A stretch of DNA of 64,000 bases, taken from assembly GCF_009728935.1 (NCBI RefSeq), contig NZ_CP034235.1, positions 6,337,501 through 6,401,500 on the forward strand. Reading direction: 5' to 3'. The DNA comes from Paenibacillus psychroresistens (lineage in GTDB: Bacteria; Bacillota; Bacilli; Paenibacillales; NBRC-103111). A program made the translations under genes and the position numbers. This document shows, in pieces, positions 1 through 8,949 of the stretch. How positions within the stretch are numbered: the stretch's first letter is position 1; each line of letters starts with the position of its first letter. The notes under the pieces were generated by a model, which saw nothing but the letters and a program-made list of their open reading frames with translations, did no database searches and was not told where the DNA came from.

Positions 1-449
1 ATCCAATCAGTGCAGCGCGTTACCTGCTTGATGAAGAACCACAAGCGGCTACGGTGCATGCTTTCTTCTCACCAGAGCATGATGATGTCGATATGATGGC
101 CTCTGGTCTAATCGAGTTTTCTGGTGGCGTGGCTCTTTCGTTTGACTGTGGCATGTGGGCTGATTTTCGCAATCCGCTTGAGGTCTTGGGAACAATCGGA
201 CGCATTGAAGTTCCATCCGCTTATGTTACATCAGGAAACCGTGGGGGTTTCGTCGTAATAACCCCAGAAGGACGTCGTGAAGAAGAAGTGCCTGACTTAG
301 ATCAGTATGCACTACAAGCCGATGATCTTGCTTATGCCGCTTGGGGACAAAAACCAATGCGTTTCGCAGCAGAGGACGCTCATCTTAATATGAAGGTTCT
401 TGATGCTTGTTTACAATCTGCACGAGAACGCAATCGTATAATTATATAG
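1..449 (+). CDS. Gfo/Idh/MocA-family oxidoreductase, C-terminal part (cut by window edge)
   Basis: The frame is open from base 3 to the stop at 447-449, so the gene starts left of the window. The 148 visible residues resemble the C-terminal beta-sheet half of NAD(P)-dependent sugar oxidoreductases. The segment with GLIEFSGGVALSFDCGMW matches the usual strand where such enzymes test a substrate pocket, and PLEVLGTIGRIEVPSAY matches the following 'lowers to a default sequence of sugar' strand region. The Rossmann half with the cofactor motif is not visible, so family assignment rests on the C-terminal fold pattern only. The stop is 15 bp before the aldo/keto reductase, so the two are probably cotranscribed. 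A second member of this family is encoded at 1998-3026 on the other strand. Confidence 0.7.
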   Translation, partial: PISAARYLLDEEPQAATVHAFFSPEHDDVDMMASGLIEFSGGVALSFDCGMWADFRNPLEVLGTIGRIEVPSAYVTSGNRGGFVVITPEGRREEEVPDLDQYALQADDLAYAAWGQKPMRFAAEDAHLNMKVLDACLQSARERNRIII

Positions 450-464
450 GAGGCAATGTACCTG

Positions 465-1397
465 ATGAAAACTATTACAATTCAAGGCTTGGCAGCCCCT
501 GTATCACAGCTGATCATGGGAACTGATTTTTTTAGATTGAATAACCCGGATGAAGTCAGCGATATCATGGACAAGTATTTAGCTATTGGCGGAAACACAT
601 TGGATACTGGCTTTATTTATTGTGGCGGCGAGAGTGAGCAAGCAATTGGGAAATGGCTAGATGAGAATAATAAACATGGTGAAATCAATGTCCTTACCAA
701 AGGTGCGCATCATGATGCTAACGGTCCTCGTGTGAATGCAACGGCTATTCGGAGTGATTTAATGATAAGTCTGGAAAGACTGCATACGGATTACGTAGCT
801 TTATATGCGCTGCACCGCGATGATCCGGAAGTGCCTGTAGGTCCTATACTCGAAGCTTTAAATGAACATATTGAAGCGGGGCGAATTGGTGCCATTGGCG
901 CTTCGAACTGGTCGCACGAACGGCTGCAAGCTGCTGCGGAATATGCGTCGCAGCATGGAATTATCGGCTTCAGCTTCAGCAGCCCTAACCTTAGCTTGGC
1001 TAAGGCTAACGAACCTTTTTGGATGAACTGTGTTTCGATTGATGCCGAGGGTTTGAAGTGGTATGAAGAACACCAGCTGCCCCTGCTTTCATGGTCTGCA
1101 CAAGCAAGAGGCTTCTTCAGCGGCCGCTTTACCCCGGAGAATCGCGATAATGCTGATCTAGTCCGTGTTTTCTATAGCGATGAAAACTGGGAACGTCTAC
1201 GCAGAGCGGAAGAGCTCGCGAAGAAAAAAGGCTTGAGTGCCATCCAGATCGCATTGGCATATGTGCTGAATCAACCTTTTCCAACATGCGCTCTCATAGG
1301 TCCACGCAGTGAGGAAGAGATGCGCTCTTGCCAGCAGGGGGCAGAGCTTGAGCTAACTGCGACGGAAATGGCTTGGCTGGATTTGTCAGAGAAGTGA
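465..1397 (+). CDS. Aldo/keto reductase
   Basis: Predicted NAD(P)H-dependent cytosolic oxidoreductase of the aldo/keto reductase superfamily, 310 aa, a normal length. The catalytic tetrad can be seen in order: Asp and Tyr in LDTGFIYCGGESEQAIG, Lys in VLTKGAHH, and His in YALHRDD. GAIGASNWS and the late CALIGPRS are typical of the barrel and cofactor-binding strands. Two in-frame ATGs exist. The one at 465 sits 11 bp after AGGAGG (448-453), while the one at 456 is only 2 bp away, so 465 is chosen. The substrate is not evident. The position after a Gfo/Idh oxidoreductase suggests sugar or sugar-alcohol catabolism. A strong terminator follows. Confidence 0.88.
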   Translation: MKTITIQGLAAPVSQLIMGTDFFRLNNPDEVSDIMDKYLAIGGNTLDTGFIYCGGESEQAIGKWLDENNKHGEINVLTKGAHHDANGPRVNATAIRSDLMISLERLHTDYVALYALHRDDPEVPVGPILEALNEHIEAGRIGAIGASNWSHERLQAAAEYASQHGIIGFSFSSPNLSLAKANEPFWMNCVSIDAEGLKWYEEHQLPLLSWSAQARGFFSGRFTPENRDNADLVRVFYSDENWERLRRAEELAKKKGLSAIQIALAYVLNQPFPTCALIGPRSEEEMRSCQQGAELELTATEMAWLDLSEK

Positions 1398-1415
1398 AGG
1401 GCAATAAATATTGTA

Positions 1416-1454
1416 GAAGCTGAAGACTATGACTAGTTTTCGGCTTCTTTTTTT
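1416..1454 (+). terminator. Intrinsic terminator after the aldo/keto reductase
   Basis: A 14-bp stem is formed by GAAGCTGAAGACTA and TAGTTTTCGGCTTC around a TGAC loop (two G-T pairs), followed directly by a run of seven T. It lies 18 bp after the aldo/keto reductase stop codon. Confidence 0.9.
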
Positions 1455-1560
1455 CGTCGAGTTCCTTTCGGATCTTGTAACGCCAGTTTCTGGCGCTACA
1501 GCTCTCGTCGAGCTCATAAGTAAAGAACAAACTCATCCTGCGGGCTCGCTTCAACCTCAA

Positions 1561-1786
1561 CCTAACAATATTAAATATCTCTACAGCCGATTACTTTAAC
1601 TAAACTAGCTCTGTAGCGATATTTTTTATAGCTACAGCATGGTACTCAACCAATTCCCATCTCCAACTTCCACCCTAACAATATTAAATATCTCTACAGC
1701 CGATTACTTTAACTAAACTAGCTTTGTAGCGATATTTTTTATAGCTACAGCACGGTACTCAACCAAATTCCATCTCTAACTTCCAC
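1561..1786. repeat. Two tandem copies of a 113-bp intergenic unit
   Basis: The unit starts at 1561 and again at 1674, so the period is 113 bp, and the copies differ at only a handful of positions. Each copy contains an inverted repeat (TGTAGCGATA and TATAGCTACA around T6) and a further CTACAG facing CTGTAG. No reading frame of note uses it. The whole gap 1398-1997 holds the terminator at 1416, this duplication, a small GCCAG/CTGGC hairpin near 1482-1494 and the reverse-strand terminator at 1951. I see no gene in it. Confidence 0.85.
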
Positions 1787-1950
1787 CTTAATTATAATTC
1801 TGAGATATCTTGAGATACTGGAGGTGATTTCACTTTCGTATATTCCCTCACAGCTATCTACTGAAATGAAGCTTACATAATTTTCTATGATACATGTATA
1901 AACGGTTATGCGCATTTACGTCGGAGCGTTAGTCGGAATCCTAAGATCAT

Positions 1951-1985
1951 TAAAAAGACCGTTAAGCCACTTAGCTCAACGGTCT
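1951..1985 (-). terminator. Intrinsic terminator for the Gfo/Idh oxidoreductase
   Basis: Read on the minus strand, AGACCGTT and AACGGTCT pair, extended by an inner GAGC/GC-T region, and are followed by TTTTTA. It begins 13 bp past the stop codon of the minus-strand oxidoreductase at 1998. Confidence 0.85.
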
Positions 1986-1997
1986 AATTTTATTTCC

Positions 1998-3026
1998 CTA
2001 CAAATAAATTCGTTTATTTTCTTTACCCGATTTATATATCGATGCGATCATCTTCTGTGTTTTGAAAGCTTCTTTACCATCAATCGCTGGTGTAACACCA
2101 TCCGTGACGTTTTGATAAAATTCTTTTATTTGCTTAACATGGCTTACACCCCAATAGGATTTCACACCGTCTCCGAAATCGACGGATTCATTAGGATCGG
2201 AATCGCGAGTTACGCTAAAGCCATCATTGTAGGTAATTGTAGCTTTATCTCCGACCATTTTGGCGATAGCATGCTCACAGTGCAATTCAATTTCTACAGG
2301 AGCATCGTAGCTATAATAGTTGATGGCATAGAATCCGGTAAACACACCGTTCTTATATTTAATCACGCCTTCTGCGCTATCCTCGACTTGAATAATTTCA
2401 TGGGCACGATTACCGATCTGCGCTTCCACATATTCAATATCTTGTCCCATAAACCAGCGAATTAAATCCATTGTGTGAATTGCTTGGTCGATCAGAACGC
2501 CGCCACCCTCCATATCCCAGGTGCCCTTCCAATCGCTTTTGCTGTAGTATTCATCCGTCCGCTTCCAAGTAACCGAGCATTTGCCGCCGAGAATGTGACC
2601 CAGTTCAAATTTATCCAAAGCTTCTTTAATAAGAAGTGAGCCAGGATTGTATCTGTTCTGAAAAATAACCCCAAAGGTAACTTTATTCTTCTCACACGCC
2701 TCAATCATTTGCTCTGCTTCTTCTATGCTAATACTCATCGGTTTCTCCGTCATTACATGCTTGCCTGCATTAGCTGCATATATGACCATTGGTGCATGAA
2801 GATAATGAGGAGTACAGATATGTACAACATCAAGATCTGCTTTATCGATCATTTCTTGATAATCTGTATACGCGGCACAATGATAGACATCCGCCCATCT
2901 ACGTACGCGATCTTCCTTGATGTCACAAATAGCGACAACTTCTGCCAACCCGCTTTGCTGAATCGATACTGCATGCATGGGGAAAATATTACCGCAACCG
3001 ATAATCCCCACTCTGAACTTTGCCAT
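1998..3026 (-). CDS. Gfo/Idh/MocA-family oxidoreductase
   Basis: A 342-aa NAD(P)-dependent sugar or cyclitol dehydrogenase of the Gfo/Idh/MocA family. The N-terminal Rossmann motif is RVGIIGCGNIFPMH (residues about 5-18). The conserved EKP motif is in VMTEKPMSI, and the catalytic His region is in GGGVLIDQAIHTMDLIRW. AAGGAGTGA precedes the ATG by a good distance. It is divergent from the RpiR regulator and nagBA cluster, so it may act on an amino sugar or related hexose, but that is inference. It is not obviously a duplicate of the partial gene at the left edge, because the visible parts have little sequence in common. It ends at its own terminator. Confidence 0.9.
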   Translation of the reverse strand: MAKFRVGIIGCGNIFPMHAVSIQQSGLAEVVAICDIKEDRVRRWADVYHCAAYTDYQEMIDKADLDVVHICTPHYLHAPMVIYAANAGKHVMTEKPMSISIEEAEQMIEACEKNKVTFGVIFQNRYNPGSLLIKEALDKFELGHILGGKCSVTWKRTDEYYSKSDWKGTWDMEGGGVLIDQAIHTMDLIRWFMGQDIEYVEAQIGNRAHEIIQVEDSAEGVIKYKNGVFTGFYAINYYSYDAPVEIELHCEHAIAKMVGDKATITYNDGFSVTRDSDPNESVDFGDGVKSYWGVSHVKQIKEFYQNVTDGVTPAIDGKEAFKTQKMIASIYKSGKENKRIYL

Positions 3027-3136
3027 CAGATTTCACTCCTTGAATATCATCATTTGTAAACAACTTTTTCTAGTATACCACTACCTTATCAATATAAAAA
3101 TTGTGATTTCACGCCATAAACCTATGATTTTCTGCA

Positions 3137-3184
3137 TTGACCAACTTACGCAAATACGATATGATATTTACGAAAATAATTTTC
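3137..3184 (+). promoter_or_regulatory. Promoter of the RpiR-nagBA operon with a candidate operator
   Basis: TTGACC at 3137-3142 and TATGAT at 3160-3165 are separated by exactly 17 bp, a good sigma-A promoter. Immediately downstream, at 3172-3184, lies the perfect odd-centred palindrome GAAAATAATTTTC, at the expected start of transcription. That position suits repression by the RpiR-type protein encoded just downstream. The promoter is seen directly; the operator role is inference. Confidence 0.65.
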
Positions 3185-3243
3185 ATATTTATTTAAATAT
3201 ATCAGTAATTAATTTTCATGTAATTTACAGTTGGAGGTGAATC

Positions 3244-4095
3244 ATGTCGAATATTATTCAAGCTATCGCGGATAGACATTCCCAGCTCCACGCTAAAGAA
3301 CAGGCACTTGCGCAGTATATTATGGATCATGCTTTACAGGTCATTACCATGGGAATAGCCGATCTTTCTTTAGCTTCAAGCGCAAGCACAGCTACCATAT
3401 CACGATTCTGCAAAACGTTTCATTTTAAGGGATATACGGATTTCAAGGTTAAACTAGCTACTGAGCTGGCGGGACAGCCACAAAGTCAATCCTATCAAGA
3501 TATTGTTGCTGGGAACTCCCTCCACAAAATTATCGGTGCCATGGAAGCTAATCACCTTCGGTCGATTACGGATACAACTCGTATGCTTGATGTTAAGGAA
3601 TTGCAGCGAGCATTAGATGCTTTTAGTGAAGCCAATCGGATTGAGCTTTATGGAGTTGCTACCTCAGGTGTTGTCGCTCAGGATTTTGCCCAAAAGCTTG
3701 TTAGAATTGGGATTCATGCATCTGCAAGCTCAGATCCTCATATGCAAATTACATCAGCCTCCAACCTTCAGCCCCAAGATGTTGCTTTCGCCATTTCCTA
3801 TTCGGGTGAAACTTTAGAAACGATTGCATCCTTGCAAGCTGCCAGAGAACGTGGAGCAACCACAATCAGTTTAACTAAATACGGTACAAACACTTTATCT
3901 AAACAAGCTGACATTAAATTGTTCACCTCCACTCTCGAAGCAGGCATTCGTCGCGGGGATATGGCATCCCGTATTGCCCAGCTGCATGTTATCGATATTT
4001 TGTTCACTGCGCTGCTCAGTTCAAATTTCTCGCAATATATTCCACAGCTTGAGCTCTCTTATCAAATGGTTCAAAAATATCGTAAAAAGAGGTAG
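3244..4095 (+). CDS. MurR/RpiR-family transcriptional regulator
   Basis: A 283-aa regulator with an N-terminal helix-turn-helix of the RpiR type (residues about 1-77; the recognition region is around SASTATISRFCKTFHFKGY) and a C-terminal SIS sugar-phosphate-binding domain (about 115-250; GVATSGVVAQDFAQKLVRIG and AISYSGETLETI). SIS domains of this family bind phosphosugars. Because nagB follows 7 bp downstream, the ligand is probably an amino-sugar phosphate such as GlcNAc-6-P or GlcN-6-P. GGAGGTGA precedes the ATG. Many Firmicutes use a GntR-type NagR for nag genes, so an RpiR regulator is a less common choice. Confidence 0.93.
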   Translation: MSNIIQAIADRHSQLHAKEQALAQYIMDHALQVITMGIADLSLASSASTATISRFCKTFHFKGYTDFKVKLATELAGQPQSQSYQDIVAGNSLHKIIGAMEANHLRSITDTTRMLDVKELQRALDAFSEANRIELYGVATSGVVAQDFAQKLVRIGIHASASSDPHMQITSASNLQPQDVAFAISYSGETLETIASLQAARERGATTISLTKYGTNTLSKQADIKLFTSTLEAGIRRGDMASRIAQLHVIDILFTALLSSNFSQYIPQLELSYQMVQKYRKKR

Positions 4096-4102
4096 AAACA
4101 AC

Positions 4103-4831
4103 ATGGACATTCGATTTTTCCCTAACAATGAACTACTTAATACAGCTGCTGCCGGACTGATCGCACATTTGCTGCAAGCCAAACCTAATGCTGTGCTTGG
4201 GTTAGCAACTGGCGGAACACCTGTAGGCATCTATGAAGCGCTGATTAAGCTATATGAGCAGCAGCATATCCATTTTCGTGAAGCGATTAGCTTTAATTTG
4301 GATGAGTATGTTGGCTTGCCCGAAACCCATGATCAAAGCTATCATGCCTATATGCAGCAGCATCTATTCTCTCAGATAGACATGCCTGAAACGAGTATCC
4401 ATATCCCTAATGGCAATGCAGCTGATCTGCAAGCGGAGTGCTCTCGATATGACTCACTTCTGGATAAGGTAAAGCAAATTGATTTGCAAATTTTGGGTCT
4501 AGGCCATAATGGGCATATTGGTTTCAATGAGCCGGATGCCGGATTAGTTGGCGGAACTCATATTGTTGAGCTCAAAGAAGAGACTAGACTTGCTAATGCG
4601 CGGTATTTTGACAGTCTCGATCAAGTTCCCACACATGCGATAACTATGGGAATTGGCACCATTCTTAAAGCTAAAACTATTCTCCTAGTAGTCCGCGGCG
4701 CGGATAAAGCCAAAATCGTTCACGATGCGCTCACAGGCCCGATAACTACCGAAAATCCAGCATCATTGCTGCAAACTCATCCTAATTTAGTCGTTATGTT
4801 AGACGCAGAAGCGGGGGTATTGTTCTCATGA
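4103..4831 (+). CDS. nagB: Glucosamine-6-phosphate deaminase
   Basis: NagB converts glucosamine-6-phosphate to fructose-6-phosphate and ammonia, the last step of GlcNAc use. Visible family motifs are GLATGGTPVGIYEAL (phosphate loop), SFNLDEYVGL (catalytic Asp region) and GLGHNGHIGFNEP (active-site His). The start at 4103 follows AAAGAGGT and gives 242 aa, the usual length; an upstream in-frame ATG at 3974 lies within the regulator gene and is rejected. The last codons overlap nagA by 4 bp (ATGA), indicating translational coupling. Confidence 0.96.
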   Translation: MDIRFFPNNELLNTAAAGLIAHLLQAKPNAVLGLATGGTPVGIYEALIKLYEQQHIHFREAISFNLDEYVGLPETHDQSYHAYMQQHLFSQIDMPETSIHIPNGNAADLQAECSRYDSLLDKVKQIDLQILGLGHNGHIGFNEPDAGLVGGTHIVELKEETRLANARYFDSLDQVPTHAITMGIGTILKAKTILLVVRGADKAKIVHDALTGPITTENPASLLQTHPNLVVMLDAEAGVLFS

Positions 4832-6000
4832 AATCACCAGAAGCTTGGATAATCAAGAATGGAAGAATAGTCGTTCAAGACGGATCTATTATCGAAAATG
4901 GAGCTCTGCTAGTCAATGATGGCAAAATGGCTTGGGTAGGTACGGAAGCTGAGCTCAAGCAATTTACGGATGTTGATAAAATTATTGACGCTCAAGGCAG
5001 CTGGGTACTGCCAGGATTTATTGATGTACATGTGCATGGCGGATTCGGAGCCGATTTCATGGATGCCACTCGCGAGTCATTAGAAACAATCACAGGCTTT
5101 CACAGTAAAAATGGCACAACAGCGATGTTAGCAACTACTATGACGGCACCTCACGAAGGAATCTCAGCCGTGCTCTCCGTAGTGGATGATTATATGCAAG
5201 GAAATATGCCTTACGCACAATTGCTTGGGGTCCATTTAGAAGGTCCTTTCATCAGCCCCAAATTTCCCGGTGCACAGAATCCAGCCTTTATCGTTCTGCC
5301 ACAAATCAAATGGCTTGAAGATTGGATCGAACAGCATCCCGACGTTATCCGTTTACTGACGCTTGCGCCAGAACGGGAAGGAGCTTTGCCGCTGATTAGC
5401 TGGCTTAAATCCCAAGGTATTACTGTAGCTTGCGGACATACAGACGCTTCTTATGATCAAATTGAAGCAGCAGTTGAACACGGTCTACAGCATGCAGTTC
5501 ATACCTTCAACGCTATGCGTGTGTTGCATCATCGCGAGCCTGGTACGGTTGGAGCTGTATTATCGGATGATCGGATTTATGCCGAAGTCATTGCTGATGG
5601 ACATCATGTACATCCCGCTTGTATTCAGCTTTTGAGCAAAGCAAAACCGCAAGATAGATTGCTGCTAGTTACAGATGCTATGAGTGCTACAGGATTAGCT
5701 GAAGGGCTTTTTGAGCTTGGCGGATTGAAAGTGGTGGTCAAAGGCGGCGTCGCCCGTCTACTCGAAGGCGATAGCTTAGCAGGAAGTACACTAACAATGA
5801 TTGATGCATTTAGGTTTTGCGTTGAGAAAGTCGGGTTGTCGATACCTCAAGTAAGTCAAATGGCCAGCGGTAATCCCGCTGCTACCTTAGGCTTCAGCGA
5901 TCAAATGGGAAGTATTGCCGTTGGCAAGCAAGCCGATTTATTATTAGTTTCAGCTGATTTACAGCTGCAAAATGTATGGATCAAGGGTAGAGCTCTTTAG
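4828..6000 (+). CDS. nagA: N-acetylglucosamine-6-phosphate deacetylase
   Basis: NagA removes acetate from GlcNAc-6-phosphate, producing the NagB substrate. The 390-aa amidohydrolase shows the N-terminal metal motif PGFIDVHVHGGFGADFMD, LGVHLEGPFISP, the metal His in CGHTDAS, HTFNAMRVLHHREPG, and the catalytic Asp in LLVTDAMSATGL. It overlaps nagB by 4 bp and ends at a strong terminator, so the operon is regulator-nagB-nagA. No GlcNAc transporter gene is in the window. Confidence 0.96.
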   Translation: MKSPEAWIIKNGRIVVQDGSIIENGALLVNDGKMAWVGTEAELKQFTDVDKIIDAQGSWVLPGFIDVHVHGGFGADFMDATRESLETITGFHSKNGTTAMLATTMTAPHEGISAVLSVVDDYMQGNMPYAQLLGVHLEGPFISPKFPGAQNPAFIVLPQIKWLEDWIEQHPDVIRLLTLAPEREGALPLISWLKSQGITVACGHTDASYDQIEAAVEHGLQHAVHTFNAMRVLHHREPGTVGAVLSDDRIYAEVIADGHHVHPACIQLLSKAKPQDRLLLVTDAMSATGLAEGLFELGGLKVVVKGGVARLLEGDSLAGSTLTMIDAFRFCVEKVGLSIPQVSQMASGNPAATLGFSDQMGSIAVGKQADLLLVSADLQLQNVWIKGRAL

Positions 6001-6063
6001 TCGCTTCTGAGGCAAAGGGATACCATTCAAATAAAGTCTAAAACTAACCTAAAGCCCAAGTTC

Positions 6064-6096
6064 AGAACTCTGATTATAATCAGGGTTCTTTTTTTA
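6064..6096 (+). terminator. Intrinsic terminator of the nag operon
   Basis: AGAACTCTGATTATAATCAGGGTTCT folds into a nearly perfect hairpin (one T-G pair), followed by seven T. It lies 64 bp after nagA and before the convergent bioC end. On the minus strand the hairpin has no T-run, so it mainly serves nagA. Confidence 0.92.
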
Positions 6097-6110
6097 TATA
6101 AAAAACATCG

Positions 6111-6965
6111 CTATAATTCGTTGATAAATAGTCCAAACGCTAAATCATAGGTAGCCTTGATCCCATTTATTGAGGAATAATGCTGCGAATAGTAAGCTTC
6201 CATTTGTTTAAAAAGCTGACGAAGCTGAAGGGCCTGCCCTGAGGATTGAGTTGCATTTCCTGCCCCCACCCGCTTAATACTTGTCAGAAAATCGCGTACA
6301 TTCGGATGAAACACCGTTTGTTCTTCTTGCTGCCAATTGAAAGTGGATGAACTTAAAGAGATATTACTAAATAATGAACTCCAAAATTCTTCGGTGTGAA
6401 AAGCCTGTCCATGTGAAGTAGGTTTGAGATTCAGTAAAGATTCGGCCGCTCGAAAAGAATCGTGCAGCTCATAAAAAGTACGAGATCCAAACGTCGAAAA
6501 AGCAAATAAGCCATTTGGAGATTGCATTTTAGCTAACAAGCTTTTTATGGTTTCTGCAGGCTGTTGAAACCATTGAAAGGTCGCATTGGAAATAATTAAA
6601 TCATAATCCCCGTGCAGCAAATCTGTTGAAACAAGCTCCTCCGCATCTGCAGCGATAAACCTTATTTTACTTACTTGCTCTCCAAGCTTCAGCTTAGTTT
6701 GCTTAATCATTTCAGGCGAGATATCCACCGCAGTGATAAGGGCCGAACCCCATTGCTGCTGAAGCATCTCCGTTAAAAGCCCTGTTCCGCAGCCGATTTC
6801 TAGAATTCGCTGGAATTGCTTTTGCGGAGCGGATTGTTGAATCAGCTTCATCAATTGATTTGCCATTTTCCTCTGGACTACAGCATAAAGATCATATTCA
6901 GCGGCATGTCGATCAAAATGCTGGCGAACCAGCTTTTTATTGAGCATCATCGGGTCTGTTTGCAT
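6111..6965 (-). CDS. bioC: Malonyl-[acyl-carrier protein] O-methyltransferase
   Basis: BioC methylates malonyl-ACP with SAM, disguising it so that fatty acid synthesis can build a pimeloyl chain for biotin. The class I methyltransferase core is visible: FQRILEIGCGTGLLTEML (SAM glycine loop), ITAVDISPEMI, and FQWFQQP after DLIISNATF. The N-terminus VRQHFDRHAAEYDLYAVVQ is typical of BioC. The start at 6965 (284 aa) has AGGAG 8 bp upstream and overlaps the bioH end by 29 bp; the ATG at 6989 lacks a ribosome site. It is the last gene of the bio operon. Confidence 0.93.
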   Translation of the reverse strand: MQTDPMMLNKKLVRQHFDRHAAEYDLYAVVQRKMANQLMKLIQQSAPQKQFQRILEIGCGTGLLTEMLQQQWGSALITAVDISPEMIKQTKLKLGEQVSKIRFIAADAEELVSTDLLHGDYDLIISNATFQWFQQPAETIKSLLAKMQSPNGLFAFSTFGSRTFYELHDSFRAAESLLNLKPTSHGQAFHTEEFWSSLFSNISLSSSTFNWQQEEQTVFHPNVRDFLTSIKRVGAGNATQSSGQALQLRQLFKQMEAYYSQHYSSINGIKATYDLAFGLFINEL

Positions 6966-7701
6966 GTAGAAAGCTCCTAACTTGATCATAAAATAGTTCG
7001 GGTTTAGTCAAAAATGGAATGTGCCCTGTTTCGGGGAATACGAATACTTCTGCACGGTTTAGATCAGGCATTCCTCCAGCTGGGCAAATCGGGTCATCGG
7101 CACCGTGAAGCCATAGTAATTGAGGGCGCTGTACATAGGGTACCTCCCAATGAACGGAAAGGTCAGTGTCCCGCAAATAAACAAGCCCAGCATCCAGTCC
7201 AGCAGGCGTGAAATCTGTAGCTTGAGCAAAGGCAGCAATTGTTTCGGACAGCTTAGTGAATTCAGCACTCTCCTGATCTGACTCACTGAACATCGAGCTC
7301 GCGAATTGCAGCAAGGTTTCTTGAGGATTTAACTGCAATTGTTTGCGCATCCGCTCGATTACCCGTTCTGGCCAGCCTAGCTGTCGATTTGAATTAGTAA
7401 ATCGCAATGTCCCTGCGACAATAATTATCGAATGAATCGAGTAAGCCTTGGGATTATCAAATCTGTTCATCCATTGCTCAAGAGCAAGCATTGCACCTAA
7501 TGACCAGCCTACCAAAGTCCATTGCTTATTCTCACCAGCACTTAGTAATTTATCGCTTAGTGCAACATGAAATGAATCAATAGTATCGCAGCCCGCATAA
7601 CTAAAAAAATGATGATTTACCTCTGGCAACCAAGATGAGACATCCCCCCATATCTGAGATGACATCCCCCAACCATGAATCCAGAGAATATTAGTTTCCA
7701 T
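6937..7701 (-). CDS. bioH: Alpha/beta hydrolase, probable pimeloyl-ACP methyl ester esterase
   Basis: A 254-aa alpha/beta hydrolase lying between bioF and bioC. Features seen: the oxyanion motif NILWIHGWGMSSQIW, the nucleophile elbow GWSLGAMLALEQ (Ser), the acid in LLWLHGADDPICP (Asp) and the His in FPETGHIPFLTKP. BioH cleaves the methyl ester of pimeloyl-ACP, ending the cycle that BioC starts. Location in the operon makes this role likely, although several unrelated esterases fill the same role in other bacteria. The ribosome site is weak, so translation may depend on coupling to bioF, 24 bp upstream. Confidence 0.82.
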   Translation of the reverse strand: METNILWIHGWGMSSQIWGDVSSWLPEVNHHFFSYAGCDTIDSFHVALSDKLLSAGENKQWTLVGWSLGAMLALEQWMNRFDNPKAYSIHSIIIVAGTLRFTNSNRQLGWPERVIERMRKQLQLNPQETLLQFASSMFSESDQESAEFTKLSETIAAFAQATDFTPAGLDAGLVYLRDTDLSVHWEVPYVQRPQLLWLHGADDPICPAGGMPDLNRAEVFVFPETGHIPFLTKPELFYDQVRSFLHANRPDDAQ

Positions 7702-7725
7702 AATATAGCCTACTTCTGTACTGAA

Positions 7726-8922
7726 TTAGATGATGCCTAGCTCAGCCCCAGCTTTCTTAATATGATCTACAGCCAACTGCAGCTGTGTATGGGTGATTGA
7801 GGCAGTGAGTGAAAAACGAATTCGTGCCGAGCCCTCAGGGACCGTTGGCGGTCGAATGGCGACTGCTGCTACACCCAGCTGTTGAAGACGTTGGCTTAAA
7901 GCTACCGTTATCTCGTTGGCACCAACAATCAGCGGAACGATTTGGCACTCGCTCTCGCCAATATTGAAGCCCGCTAATTTAAGTTGCTCACGAAACCAAG
8001 CTGCTTGGCTAATTAATGTATGGCGGCGCCAGCTATCTCGCTGAGCTTGCAGCCAGTTATCATGTATCGCCAATACAATCAACGGAGGCAATGCCGTGGT
8101 ATAAATAAAGCTGCGTGCTTTATTAATTAAGTATTTGCGCAAGACCTCATCGCCAGCAATATAAGCCCCGTAACAACCATACGCTTTACTAAAAGTACCC
8201 ATTTGAATATCAACCTGACTCGTCAATCCAAGCTCGTGCGTCAAGCCTTCGCCATTCGTTCCATAAACCCCGCCACTATGGGCTTCATCCACCATTAGCA
8301 TGGCACCGTAACGTTCTTTTAACGTTACTAAATCCTTTAGCGGGGCAAGACTTCCATCCATACTGAAAATCGTATCAGTAACGATCAGCTTTCGCTTGGC
8401 TGGATTAACCTGCTTAAGCTGCTGCTCCAGCTGATCGAGATCACGATGGCGATAACGGATATGTTCCGCTCTACTAAGATTTATCCCATCCACTATGCTC
8501 GCATGATTCAAACGATCGCTAAAAACAACATCATGCCGTCCCACTAAAGCTGGGATCACTCCGCTGTTCGCCATAAACCCGCTGCCAAACAATAGACAGC
8601 TTTCCGTTCCTTTAAATGCAGCAAAAACCTGCTCAAACTCCATAAATGCTGGATCACTACCCACAACTAGCCGGGAGCTGGTTGAGCCTAAGCCTACCTG
8701 TGTCCCCCAAGCTTTCGCTTGTTCTGTGAGGCGTTTAAGGGTTTCTTCGGACAGCTGTAAATCTAGACCCAGATAATGATTGGAAGCCAAATTGATTAAT
8801 TTCTGTGTTTGATTACTCAAGAAGCCATCGACTAAACTAGACGCTGATGTTAAGCTGCGGAGCTGCGACTTATCTTCTAACTGTCGTAACTCCGCATCCA
8901 TCCATTGAAGCATACTGCTCAT
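7726..8922 (-). CDS. bioF: 8-amino-7-oxononanoate synthase
   Basis: BioF condenses pimeloyl-ACP (or -CoA) with L-alanine to give KAPA, a PLP-dependent step. The 398-aa alpha-oxoamine synthase has ASNHYLGLD near residue 47, GSTSSRLVVG, FGSGFMANSGVIPALV, the PLP-contact motif MLMVDEAHSGGVYG (Asp212, His215) and the Schiff-base lysine Lys246 in GTFSKAYGCYGAY. The homologous enzyme 2-amino-3-ketobutyrate CoA ligase is very similar, but operon context decides for BioF. GGAGA lies 10 bp before the ATG. Confidence 0.95.
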   Translation of the reverse strand: MSSMLQWMDAELRQLEDKSQLRSLTSASSLVDGFLSNQTQKLINLASNHYLGLDLQLSEETLKRLTEQAKAWGTQVGLGSTSSRLVVGSDPAFMEFEQVFAAFKGTESCLLFGSGFMANSGVIPALVGRHDVVFSDRLNHASIVDGINLSRAEHIRYRHRDLDQLEQQLKQVNPAKRKLIVTDTIFSMDGSLAPLKDLVTLKERYGAMLMVDEAHSGGVYGTNGEGLTHELGLTSQVDIQMGTFSKAYGCYGAYIAGDEVLRKYLINKARSFIYTTALPPLIVLAIHDNWLQAQRDSWRRHTLISQAAWFREQLKLAGFNIGESECQIVPLIVGANEITVALSQRLQQLGVAAVAIRPPTVPEGSARIRFSLTASITHTQLQLAVDHIKKAGAELGII

Positions 8923-8949
8923 GATTCTAGTCTCCTCATACTCTGCGGA

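Noticed and set aside
1908..2465. 185-codon plus-strand ORF opposite the Gfo/Idh gene
   Set aside because: Antisense to a well-supported oxidoreductase, no ribosome site and no recognisable domain.
6064..6089. Terminator for bioC on the minus strand
   Set aside because: The hairpin is good, but on the minus strand it is not followed by a T-run.
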